A stretch of DNA of 64,000 nucleotides from Plazaster borealis (Eukaryota; Echinodermata; Asteroidea; Forcipulatida; Labidiasteridae): contig CM037462.1 of NCBI GenBank assembly GCA_021014325.1, positions 21,472,135 to 21,536,134 of the forward strand, in the 5' to 3' direction. The notes under the pieces were generated by a model, which made no database searches, was not told the DNA's origin, and saw only the letters and a list, made by a program, of their open reading frames with translations. The translations under genes and the position numbers were made by a program. Shown in pieces: positions 20,849 through 34,000 of the stretch. Every line of letters begins with the position of its first letter. Position 1 is the first letter of the stretch.

Positions 20849-23800
20849 TGTGACTGCACCAATCCATGACGTGAGTCCCTGAGTTTCTTGACAACCTGGA
20901 AGACATCCACCACATTCTCAACACTCAGTCTCTCTATGACGTTAAGGAGAGCGCAGAAAGTTCCACTGGCGCCCTCACCGTCACTGTCAAACGCAAAATC
21001 ATCAAATCATTTGGGCTGTCAGTTACATAGTAAAGTGTTTTTTCTTCTTTTGTCTGTACTTAAAACACAAATACTCCTATCACTCATGTTTTTATCAATT
21101 GCAAATCTTGAAGTTGTTAATACTTTATATCTGAATAAAAAAATACCATTAAATAAGTAATATAAATATTAATTATTGTCAATTAAAACTTTATGCGAAG
21201 ATATATCAATTATGTCAGCATAGTTGTTTCAATCAATATACTTCATTATTTTTAGGAGTGAGACTGATATGATCGGCATCTATACACAAGTTAATAATTC
21301 AAATTGATAATTTGATAATTTATTTTAAAAACAAAATACAGGAGAGGGATGAAATCAGAGTTTGGTTGGATTTCTTTTACTGAAAACTAGCAGATGGAAA
21401 TGACCAAACATACATGCACTGAATTGTAACAGGGTCGTCGCTATGCTCGCGTTGCCACTCTTTAACGGCCGTAACCAACTTCACGATGGATCTTGGTGAC
21501 GATGGTACGCCACCAATGGGCCAGTCTAGTAGTTGATGGTGACATATCAGACGGGATTCCTGAGTACCAATGACAAGAATGAAACAAAAACTTACAACTT
21601 CTTCGATTAGAAAGTCCGTCAGTGGAAAAACATTGTATCTTGATTTTGTAATGACGTTGTAGCAGAGGCTCCAAGTAAGAACATTGTCATATTATTGGCA
21701 CCTTTGATTTGTGTAACCTGGAATAGTTTCAGTGAGTTGAACAATTCTGACTTTCAAACAAGCATAATAAAATGTCGCTTCTCTAATAAAAACAAAACAG
21801 CATTTATATAGTGTATTATGGATCACAGACCCCTTGATGCAATTTGCAATTTAAAAAAGTTATAATACACTAGAGACAATAAATACTGTAAACAATGATT
21901 ACAAAATATAAAACACTTGCCCTGACTAGTTAAGACTTAAGAAAATTCAGGCCCCATAAGGCAGCCATATCAAAATTGGCGGCTACAGCTACAGCTACGG
22001 CTACGACTGTAGCGAAGGGTACTTTTGCTAAGGAAGTCTTTTTTATTTTATTATTATTATTATTGGTTTTTTTCATACAACTAAAAATGTTCACAATTGT
22101 ACAGTATGGCAACCGATAGGTTGAATTGCACTATACGGTGATACATAAACAAGAAAAAAGGCATAAATATAAAATTAAAAACAAAACAAAAGTCCTACAA
22201 AAGTCCTTTAATACTTCAACTGTGACGTGGAAATCTAGCCATAGCCATAGCTGTAGCCATCAATTCAGACAGCCTTAATTTCTAGGTTGTTTCTCCACCA
22301 TGCAAGGTTTCAATGATTCATTCTAGCATTATACCTGATCATCATCTTTAGCCAGGGATAGGTAGCGAATGATGATGTTTGGTCCCACTTTATCAGTAGA
22401 CTGTGTAGTAACTGTCAGACTGCCATACGATGCAGAGCCCCTCTCTGGCCAGTACTGGACACATGTCTGTGGGAAGAAAAACGAGTAGAGATAATGATCA
22501 GGGTATTTCTCATCATCTAATCATGTTGGTGGACAAATTACTTAGCGCCGATGTCAACACAATTCTGGATTATCTTTGTTTCAAATATATATTTAAATAA
22601 ATATTTAAAAAACCACAATAAACTTTAAAAAGTACACAATCTCATCATAATAAATACAAGTAGGTTTTCGAAATTTATTTTAAAAGACAACCATACATGT
22701 GAACAAATTTCGCATTATTTCAGTACATTTTCTACTTACGGGGTCTTTTTTGTCTACTGTATTCAACATGACGACACAAGTAGACTTGTAGTCATAGATC
22801 ATTCTCCACATGTCACTGATGGTGTGGGGTAAGGGCATTTGGGTGGCAATGTATTTTCCCTTGGAACTGTGACTCTGTAAAATCACAAAGTTGGAGGACA
22901 AATTTATGATAATGTAAGAGTAAATACAGGTCCTTTGAGCTGTAAGGGAAAGTATGCCATTGTTTTTGGATTGTACAAAATAAAAAATAAAAAAGGTATA
23001 AGTTTTCGGCAGATATTTTGAGCAATTCTATATAGGCCTATCAGGCTTATTTTAATGTTGGCAATCAAAATTAGCAATGGTGATTTAAGGGGGGATCCTG
23101 AACAATACATAAAATAAATTTAAAAAAAAAAGTATTGTGGAGGCACGATCCTAATAAGCCAAGGCTTAGTGGAGTTCCTTTAGAAGAGAAAAACAAAAGA
23201 TGTTTCATAATTATGTAGAAATATCTCTGGAGGATTGGTACTGGTATGAACTTTAGAATCAGTAAGCTTTCAGACAGAAATATTTCTATGGAGGATTGGT
23301 ACTGGTATGAACTTTAGAATCAGTGAGCTTTCAGATGGAAATATTTCTCTGGAGGATTGGCACTGGTATGAACTTTAGAATCAGTGAGCTTTCAGATGGA
23401 AATATTTCTCTGGAGGATTGGTACTGGTATGAACTTTAGAATCAGTGAGCTTTCAGATGGAAATATTTCTCTGGAGGATTGGTACTGGTATGAACTTTAG
23501 AATCAGTTAGCTTTCAGAGGGAAATATTTCTCCCCTGTACTTTGGTTTTAAAGAAGGACCTCAAAGAAGTAACCGAAGTATTCTGACTTACATTGAGGAA
23601 GCAAGCATTGATGTAGTTGTTGGATCCATCTTCTCCTGATGTCATCAAATGAGGTCGGAACAAATCAACTTGAAAAAAGAATGTTAATCGGTGGCATTAA
23701 TTTCTCTGTTTTTAAGCACACGGAGGCTTGATTTTTCACCCCTCAAAACGCCAAAAGCTCACAGGTTCCGGGGCTTCGCCCCCTGGGACACCCAACGGGG

Positions 23801-24349
23801 TTTCGCCCATGGACCCAACCATCGACGTTACAACAAATCCAGTAAATTTAGAAGATTGATATGGATCTCAAGTGCATAAAAAGTGTTTTAGGCACACGGA
23901 GGCTTGACTTTTCACCCCTCAAAACGCCAAAGTCTCAGAGCTGGCCCCTGGACCCCACCCGGTTTTTTTAGCCCCCCCCCCATACAAAATCCTGGGTGCG
24001 TCGTTGTGCCCCCCGGTTTAAAAACTCCTGGATCCGCCCCTGACTGTAATGTAGGATACCGGTAAGTCTCTATATACTTAAGCAAGACACTAGGGCCTAT
24101 ATACATTCCAACATGTGGTAATATAAATAAAAGTGGATACTTTATGGGCATACAAGACACACCATATTGCAGAAATAGAGTACTTTGCTAAACAATGGCA
24201 CAATACAATTTTTCTGAGAGGTCATTTACAAAGTTGAATAAAACCTCACCTGGTAGTTTGTCTGGAAATCTGTTTTTCTTAACGTTTTCTGGTTGCCGAC
24301 CTCCTTTAAATTTGTCAGGGTTCGGATGTTTGGTCGCCAATTTCAGATT
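20848..24349 (-). CDS. Phosphatase exons: inactive domain D2 (six exons)
   Basis: D2 starts at [12 protein letters not shown] and has [55 protein letters not shown] and [11 protein letters not shown]. In the last two the general-acid Asp is Ile and the signature Arg is Ala, and the His before the Cys is Gln (TIQC). It should be a pseudophosphatase that acts in regulation or dimerisation, as D2 does in most receptor phosphatases. The final helix is not in the exons found. Confidence 0.92.
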
Positions 24350-27300
24350 CTGTATACAGACAATCAGAATGATTTGAATAGTATGATTAGGGATATGTTA
24401 AAAGCTTACTTCAATTGCCACATTACTACATTAGAGATGCCAACATTTGCATCTCGCAATCAGGGAAATGTTTAGAATAACATTCAACATATAGTATAGG
24501 GAAAAAGTTTCCATAATCAGGGAGATTGTCAAATGTGTTCATCAGAACGTGGAAAGGATTATGTTCATCTACAGAATCAGGGAGAGTTGGCAGCTCTGTA
24601 CCGTACATGAACATACAGGAATAAAGCTGACCTTAATTTTTATTTCCTTTTAGCTTTGGTATAGCATACTGTGAGCTGTAAATTGTGGGCCAAATTAGTT
24701 TCTCAGTTATTGAATGTTAAGGTCCATTTTTATTACAGTAGTTAACTGTGGTATACATAGTTCCCACTTGACAACAAAAAGTGAAAAGCTGGCCATCTTT
24801 ACATTTGTTGAACACACAGCTATGCATAAGGCAAAAATACTACGCGCGGCATTCTCGGTTAATCAAAATTAATTCCTTTTATATAGACTGTGCAAGTCTC
24901 GCACATATCAAAAACGAGAAAACAACTCGAACGAAGACTAAACTAATTTTTTTAAAATCAAATCTTCTTTCAAAATTATATTTATACAGAATTTCTTGAA
25001 AACTAAAATATCAAAAGCAATTTGCTATATGTTCGTATAATATAAATAATTTGTTTAAATTAACTTCGAAACAAAAGTAAAACTTGGGATGAGGATGTTT
25101 ATTGTTATAAACCCCATTTGACAATCTTGCCCGAATGTGTGCGTCTATCACATAGGTTTAATGACAACATGCCCGTCAGTTGGGCTGCATTTTTTTAAGT
25201 TTTTACAAGTAACCGGAAACGGAGGTCAAGTCTTATTCTCGGGTTTTCTTCGTTATTTTGTTGAATTGGTTTTACTTTCATATTGTTTATCACTTAGTAC
25301 TACATTCCCAACATCAATTATAATTTTCATCGCCATAAACTACGTTAAACTAAAATATTTGACGAAACAAAATCCATAATGTTATGAATCGGAACTATCC
25401 ATAATGTTATATGCAAGCAGTATGTACACCTATAGGGCAGGTTCAGGTGGATCACAGAGAAAAACAAGAGGGAGAAAAAAACAGTTACCAAAGGGAGCAT
25501 CAAGGGCACTGTAAGGCAGTTGGCATACCCCCAAAACCTGCGTTTCGAAGTGTTTCATTTTGTATTTTAAAATAACAAGAGTCTACATAAAATCAGGGTT
25601 CTTATATGTATTTTTGGTTATGCCTTGTGCTACACAAGGAAAAGGACAAATTGTTTTTAAATTTGTGCATTATTATTCATAGTTTATGGTTGAGCTTCTT
25701 GGACAGTTTCAATATTTCATTTGGATTTTGTGTCCATGCAAAGTGCTCGTCACATAACGGTGTAAGGGTAAAAACAGAGAAATAACATTCTTTATGCCTG
25801 ATGCATTTATACTTAAATGAAACACTTATCATGAGAAGTTTGTGTTCAATCTCCACAATTTATACCGAAATACAAAACTAATTAATTAAAAAAAAAAAAA
25901 AAAAAAAAAAACCGTCACCTCAAACTCTAGTTGCAGTCCTGTCTTCCCACTGCCTTTTAAAGGAGTCAGCTTGGAGAGAATCTTTCCTGGTTTAATGCTG
26001 GTATCATCACATATGAACGAGTCAATCAAGGCATCAAAGATGAACTCATACTGGGCCTGTTTGAATTAAGAAAGAAGTTCAGTAGCAGACCTGGAATCTC
26101 ATCTTTGAGAGGGCAAGGCCATTTTCATTTTGCAAAGGGCACTTCCATTGAAAACTCTTTAAGTCTACAGGAAACTTTTGAAGAGGCACCAAGGCAAAGA
26201 CCAGGGCCATGACCTCTGTGTAATTCCAGGCATGATAGTATAGTCAATGGTCAAGGGTCAAGACATCTAAAAACTGTCTTAAAATGCAGGAGACCTAGGT
26301 TCAAATTCCACCTGCGTAGCCTGTGGATTTTTGCCTGTGGGAGTTTACAGATAACACATCAGTGTAAGCGTATGGGTTATTTGTGTAAATCACTCAATTT
26401 ATCATGTTTGTAAGTTTTGACACACTTCCATGCAAAACCCACGTCCACTTCACAAAAACAGGCTCCATAATATTACCGGAAGTTTATTAACCCATTTGAC
26501 GACACGCAGCGCACTTTCACACGCTTATCCTGTCCGTCGTTTGTACAACAGTACTTGTACAAATGACCTAAGTTAGATATTGATGTATCTAATTTACCGG
26601 TGTTTGAATCATCTTCATCCGTTTGTCTCTCATGCCACAAACAAAGTTCCAGATATCGACTCGACCTTCTACCTTGGCTTGGTCCAACATGGCGTCCAAA
26701 ACCAAAAACACCCCAGTGCGGCCGATTCCAGTACTAGAGTAACATAGATGAATACAAACTATGGCATGAACATTGCATGATACCATGGTGGAATAAGTAA
26801 AATTAAAAGGACCAAACAATACTATGCGTGTCAGGGACAACAAAAGTAAATAAATTACTGTTGCTTAAAAGCATGTTATCCCACACATATAAGACAGGAA
26901 AACTGGAAAAAAAGACAGACATGAAAAAATGAGGGAAAGGAAGAATAGTCATAAGCCTTTACATTCTGTATAGCCTGGGATCACAGCCAAGTTTACAATA
27001 CAACCTGGGAACCGGCAGCAGGGATGCGACCTTTCATTTAAATTATCAGGGACCACAAGGGAAACTGACTGGGTAAATTTTATTAATATATTATATGATT
27101 GAATTGAAATTGAATGTCGCTTGTAAATTTGAATGACGGCCGTCCATCCCTATCAGTTTCCCCTGTGGTTTATTATAAACTTAATTAAACTACTTAAAAG
27201 ACGTACAAATAACGTGTGATTGCAAAAATACCAACCTGCAATGAATGACCATCGGACCAAAATTCTTGGGGTTGTACTCCTTCACAGTTTTGACAAAATT

Positions 27301-30300
27301 CATCACTTTGATGGGATCGTGGGACAAGCCCATATCAGGCCATGTTATGTAATGATACTGACGAACGTGTCTGGTCCATGCATCCTAATGGTGTGGTAAA
27401 AATAAGACATTTGAGCGCCACTGGATTTAAGCTTCATCCACAGAGTCTAGACATTGTCAGGTCAGTATAAAAATGATGTATCTTGTGTCTTTACTTATAT
27501 ATATATTTTTTGAATTTCTTTCAATGAGAAATCGCCTATCATCACAGGGCCGGACGGCCACTTCAAGGTGAGGGCTACACTTAACTGATTTGTGCTGTCG
27601 ACCCAAATCAACTGTCACAAGGGGCACGTTGCACCTGAAACAGGGTTCCTCCTTAATGATGTAGGTATGGGTATCATCCACTATAGGAGCCTGGCTGGTA
27701 GAGCAGAATGCACTACCTTCCCAACTGTTTACAAAGCATTTATAGTTAAGTGCCTTGATCAAGAGCACAAGTGTCATGACCGGGATTTGAATCCACGCTG
27801 CTGATAACACCACAACCTTTTGTGCCGCTTTAAAGCTATTTTGAAACTAAAACAAGACGATATCTATTTGCAAAGTCTGTTTAGGTTGGTATCACCGTAA
27901 ACAAGTTATGTAATTCATTACCTGCAATTTCAGATTTATTAAGAAATCTCGGACGATGTAATCTGCGTGTGCTTCCTCCTTTTTCAAAGTGACAACATAA
28001 TCACCATAGCATGCTAATTGATCTGGCCAATACTTCTCACATTTTTCCTGAAAGTTTAAAATGAAATAGAGCAAAAACCAAATGAGAATCATCCAGAATG
28101 TTTTTTTTAGCAAAGTGCTCTTTACAGCTCCGACTGCACACTGAGGTAAACAAATTTTAGTGTCCCTCTTTGTCAGACAAAAGACTTCTTGCATTATGAC
28201 GTTACACTCTTAAACAGCGCCCTCACTGAGTCAAAAGGAGGCAGATCATTGGACGACAGCTGCTTGTGGTGAGTAAAAACATGTGCGTTACCTCAGCGTC
28301 CAAGCAGCATTACACGTTATGCAAGGGGTCTATTATAAAACTAAATCTTTGGGTCAAGTATCACTTATTGACATGTGAGAGGCATGCCTATGGCACGCAC
28401 CGACATATTACTTGGTCCCGGAAGTTCGAATACGCGCAAGACTTGCACAGTCTATAAATAATATACCCCCCCCCCCCCTACCTTCCCATTCCCAGCAAAT
28501 TCATCTAGTTTGCTTGCTGATTTTTAAGTTATCCCTTTTCGATATGTTTGTTTCCTCTGTTGATTGTAGTGTAGAAATGCCAAGATTTTAAAACATCTTC
28601 TAAAATAAACGCACTTCCCCATACTTCGTATGACCGCCAAGATATTAACGACTTCGGACAGCCCCTAAACTAACTATTACCAATCAATGCAAAAAAAAAC
28701 AAAAACTAGAGAATCAGTTTTTGTGACATCGTCACAAAAACAAGGTGTTCGAGGTTAATGTCATCAAATTATGAGTTAATGATATGGTGTCGACAAGTTA
28801 TGATTTTTTCAAGTATTATATTTCATCTTCCGGTTTGAACGGGAAGTCAAGGTCAAATGAGGTCACAGTCTGTGTATTGTTTCTTTTTATAAGTTGTTAC
28901 ATACTTTCCCAATAATGCATAGATTGTAAAAATCCAATGTGTTATTTAGAAGTTACGATTTGTTGGAACATTAACTTTCACTTTCCGGTTTGAACCGGAA
29001 GTCAAGGTCAAATGAGGTCACAGTGTGTAGCGTTTCTTAAATCTTTGGAGCCCTTTCAAAATAAAAAAATAAAAACCCCAGAAACTGTTCAATGTCTCAA
29101 ATCAAAAATTCTACCTCAAATTAGTTACAAATTGGGCAATGCTGCTTAAATTACCTTGAGTCCTTTTAGGTTGGTCAGCATGACAATCGTAGCAGTATTC
29201 TCCTGCCATACCATCCTCCACATGTCACAAATGGAAGCCTTGTTTGGACCTAAATAGTGATATATAAAATAATATGAGATGTACAGACATGAAGGACTGG
29301 CTGGCATTTTATACCAAATGAATAAAATCATCCCATGAAAGAGTGCTAGTTAAAGTGGCTTCAAGTCTAGACTGAATCTGGGTTTTAAGATAAACAAAAC
29401 ATCATTTTACAAAACTCCACCATTACTGAATAAACGTAAATAGGCCTTCTCAAAATGAATATGTTCATCTCAGAAAACTTTCTTCCAAGGAAATTAAACC
29501 AAGGATGCCTGATACGAGAACTTCACTGTAGCTGGCAAGCCTGTAAAACGGGTGCTAGCAACGAACCAGAAACACTGGGGTTAATAACCCCTACTCTTCC
29601 GCTATAAGTGTTCTAGATTCTTTACGTGTTCCAGAGTATACAGGATCTACAACTTAATGTCCCATCCGAAGGACAAAATAACTATGATTATTGCTCAAGG
29701 ACGCAAGTGCGAAGGCCGGGACTCGAACCACTGTTGATCAGAAACACCAGAGCTTGAGTCCGGTGCTCTTAACCGCTTGGCCATGACACGCCACAAAATG
29801 GAAACATTTTATACAAAGTTTTCAGTTCCATTAACTTTTTGTGGTTTAAAGCTCTAGGAAAAGTTGCACAAGTTTGTTTATAATTTGACTCACCTTGGCT
29901 GGCTATGTATTTGTTTGGTTCGTTGAAACCCTGTAATGGTGAGCAGGAAAGCAAAAAGAGTGGTTACGTTATGACTGCATTTCTACAGATGGCTCATCAA
30001 AAACTTGGTTTTGGTTTAAATGTTTATTTTAATTTTGTTATATACATATATAATTAATCCCATAAATAAGTAACTTCCCATCACCCCTTTTTCACTTCTG
30101 CTTGCTTATTTTTTGATGTAACAATATCCAGATACTGTAAATATACTGTTCTCTCCACTGGTTTATTTTTACCCTTCTTTCTATCAATAAGTTTTAAAAA
30201 ATCAACCCGTCAATAACCTATTCCTTTTCCATAGGTTAAAATAACCCGCTCTCTCAACATGTTCCTCTGCCTATTTTTAATTTATTGCAAATCATCCTGT

Positions 30301-30992
30301 ACATTGATTCTGTTCTTCTATATTTACCTCCCTTTTCACAGAGTCATCTTGTTTTTTTACTAAACGCTTTTCACTAGTTATTTTGTCCTGCCCCCGATTG
30401 TTAGTTGCAGCTTGCCTTCTAAACACAGTCCTTTCATCCTTCGCGCATGACCCAGAATGCAGTTACCACCTTTATGGTCCAGCCGTCGAATTCACCAAAC
30501 TCTTCCTAACTTAGGATTAATCTTAGGGCTTAGAACGAGTCCCAGCCTTGCACTGTAACATGTAAACCTTAAGATTAATCCTAAGTTAGGACGAGTTACT
30601 CGTCCTAACTCGAGATAGGATTAATCCTAGCGTTTCGTGAAATCGGCTGCATAATCCACCCTTTCACATTGACCACCATTTTGTCCCCATTTCTTTACTC
30701 TGATTGGTTCTTAGCCACCCAATTGTTTGTAAATTAATGACTTTGATTAGCTATAAATATCCAGCATTTTTTGGATGCCTTCCCATAATCCTTTGCTCAT
30801 CTTTTTGCTATAAATGGATATGTTTTTGTTTGTGCTTGCTTATGCCTCTGACGAAGGTCCGGTCTTGATCAAATGCTAAGGCCATCCCCATGGCCTAATT
30901 AGCTTTCCAACATATATATATATATAACTAGTGGAGATGGCCTTAACTTTCGCTCCAGACCGGACCTTCGTCAGAGGCATAAACAAGCACAA

Positions 30993-31031
<39 letters not shown>

Positions 31032-34000
31032 GTAGGGGAGATGGCCTTAGCTTTCAAATGGTGAATCCAGTGTGATTCTCTGAGCTTGCGGTGTGTGTTA
31101 TCACCATTGCAAGCCTCAATCACAGTAATTTCAACATCTTTGATGCTGTGATTAGGGCTGTTGAAGTAAATGGAGCTGGGGTACGGTTTCTTGGTCTTTA
31201 TGGAAGAGACATGGTTCGCAAAGCGAAGACTGAGTTTTGTTTTAGTCTCTCCCACATGTTGTAGTCCACATTTCTTACAGGATATAACATAGACTTCTTT
31301 GGGTGTGTTACATTGGGAGTCGATCTTGATATTGTAAGAAGAGCCAGTGCTACGACTTTTCACTTTAAGTGCGGGTTTGAAGTAGAGACACGTTTTACAT
31401 TTAGGGCCGGTACATTTGTGACAACTTTGTATTTCTGTTAAGGGTGGTGTTCGGCCTAAACCTGGGGGGGGGGGGGTTGGCCCTGACTAGGATGTCTCCC
31501 ATGTTTTTAGGGCGGCAGAAGTGGGTGACCACGGCAACTCTCTTGGCCGGGACTTTTTTGTTCCTGTGTTGGTCAACAGAGTATGGCGAGGTATGCTGTG
31601 GGCTCTGTTGATAGCAAGTTGAACCCTGCGTTCGCTGTGGCCCCTAGAAAAAAAAGGTGTTTCCTTAGGTCTGATGAGCGCCTTTTGGGCGCATTTTGTA
31701 CAATGTATCTGTTGAGCAGATACGCCTGACTGTAAGCAATTGCCTTCTTGGCAACTGTTGGAGAGAAGATACTGATGGGTGTCAGTTGGTTTGCTGTGTC
31801 CACTTCACTTTACTTACCTGTAGAGCAAACTACGTTTGCATGTTCATATTACCTGCCGGTAATAGGAACATGCAAACGTAGTTTGCTCTACAGGTAAGTA
31901 CTCGTTCGTAGACCCCTTCCACACTACTGTGGGGGGGGGGGGGGATACATCCCTAACAACGCCATTAGGGGATTTAGTTACGGTTAAATCTAGAAAGTTA
32001 ACATTTGTGAGAGAGTATTTATTGCGGGGGGGGGGTTGTCAGCCTGTATCCGTGTTAAAGTTATTCCAACATAATTGATTTAAGTTCTCTCTAAGACTTA
32101 GAGTGGTCCATCATCGATACTTTCATACAGGTATCAGTCAGAATAGAAATGGATCGTTATGATTAACTTACATCCATGTAACTTGCATTTACATAATCCG
32201 AGTCTGGTTGATCTGGAAGTTTCTCAAGCACAACGCGAGAAAAATCATCTGTGGTAGATAACAAGTTAGGAATCAATCAATGTAAGACCATGAAATCGAA
32301 ATATTTCCCAATATCTGGCCTGGTACTTACCCTATTGCAAGGCAAAGTGAAAGGAATATGAAAAAGGGGGTAAACAGGGGAAGAGATGAGAAGCAGCATC
32401 AAAGAGTGGATGGACTGGAGATTGCCAACTCACAGAGGGTAGTGGAGGGCAGAGAGGCATGGAGAAAGATTGCTACAAACAGAGGGGGCAGTGGAGGACA
32501 GAGAGGCATGCAGAAAGATTGTAACAAAAAAGTAGTAGAGGACAGAGAGGCATGGAGAAAGATTGTTACAAAAAAGTAGTAGAGGACAGATAGGCATGGG
32601 GAAAGATTGTTACAATTAGAGGGCAGTGGAGGACAGAGAGGCATGGAGAAAGATCGTTACAAACAGAGGGCATTTGCGGACAGAGGGGCATGGAGAAATA
32701 TTGTTACAAACAGAGTGCAATGGATGACAGATAGGCATGGAGAAAGACTGTTACAAATAGAGGGTATAGTGGAGGACAGAGAGGCATGGAGAAAGATTGT
32801 TAAAAAAGGAGAAAAGTGGAGGACAGACAGGCATGAAAAAAGATTGTTACAAACAGAGGGCAATGGAGGACAGAGAGGCATGGAGAAAGATTGTTACAAA
32901 CAGAAGGCAGTGGAGGACAGAGAGGCATGGAGAAAGATTGTTACAAACGGAGTGCAGTGGAGGACAGAGAGGCATGGAGAAAGATTGTTACAAACAGAGT
33001 GCAGTGGAGGACAAAGAGGCACGGAGAAAGATTGTTACAAACAGAGGGCAGTGGAGGACAGAGAGGCATGGAGAAAGATTGTTACAAACAGAGGGCAGTG
33101 GAGGACAAAGAGGCATGGGAAAAAGATTGTTACAAACAGATGGTAATGGAGGACCGAAAGGTTTAGAGAAAGATTGTTTCAATCAGAGGGCATGGGTGAA
33201 GGACAGAGAGGCATGGAGAAAAATTGTTACAAACAGAGGGCAGTGGAGGACAGAGAGGCACGGAGAAAGATTGTTACAAACATAGGGCAGTGGAGGACAG
33301 AGAGGCATGGAGAAAGATTGGTACAAACAGAGGGCAGTGGAGGACATAGAGGCATGGAGAAAGATTGTTACAAACAGAGGGCAGTGGAGGACAAAGAGGC
33401 ATGGAGAAAGATTGTTTCAACCAGTGGGCATGGGTGAAGGACAGAGAGGCACGGAGAAAGATTGTTACAAACAAAGAGCAGTGGAGGACAGAGAGGCATG
33501 GAGAAAGATTGGTATAAACAGAGGGCAGTAGAGGACAGAGAGGCATGGAGAAAGATTGTTGGGAAGTTATCAGTGGCGCCCAGACGTTTGACGTGTAACT
33601 ACCTCATCCGACGTGAAGTGGTTAACAGAGAGAGCATTTCAGATTATTATGGGAAGAAAAATATAGAATACAAACAATAAGCATTTTTAACTCACAAGGA
33701 ATGATGTTAGCATAGCGACTCTTTTTCTTGTTTATGTCATCCTTTGCTCTTTCACATGGATGGTGGTCGGAATCAGGCAAACTCTAAACATTGAAAATCA
33801 AAAATCAAATGAAACAGCTTGTATATTTAATAATTATGGGAGGGCAATAGACCTTATGGCCCTGTCACACCTTGACGCCAGTGTATGCCGACGTATCAAC
33901 ATTACTCTAACTATCGTATTTTTTTCAATTTTGGGCGTATACATATAGCATATTCATAACGAGTTGGACGTATACATATCGTGAGAGTAACTTATAAAGA

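Noticed and set aside
24426..24614. Minus-strand ORF between D1 and D2 as an extra exon
   Set aside because: The D2 chain joins 25919 to 24349 in frame without it, and its peptide has no PTP similarity.
32358..33546. Many overlapping ORFs of 60-180 codons on both strands
   Set aside because: They are translations of the 47-bp minisatellite; the unit is not a multiple of three and the same peptide words appear in several frames.
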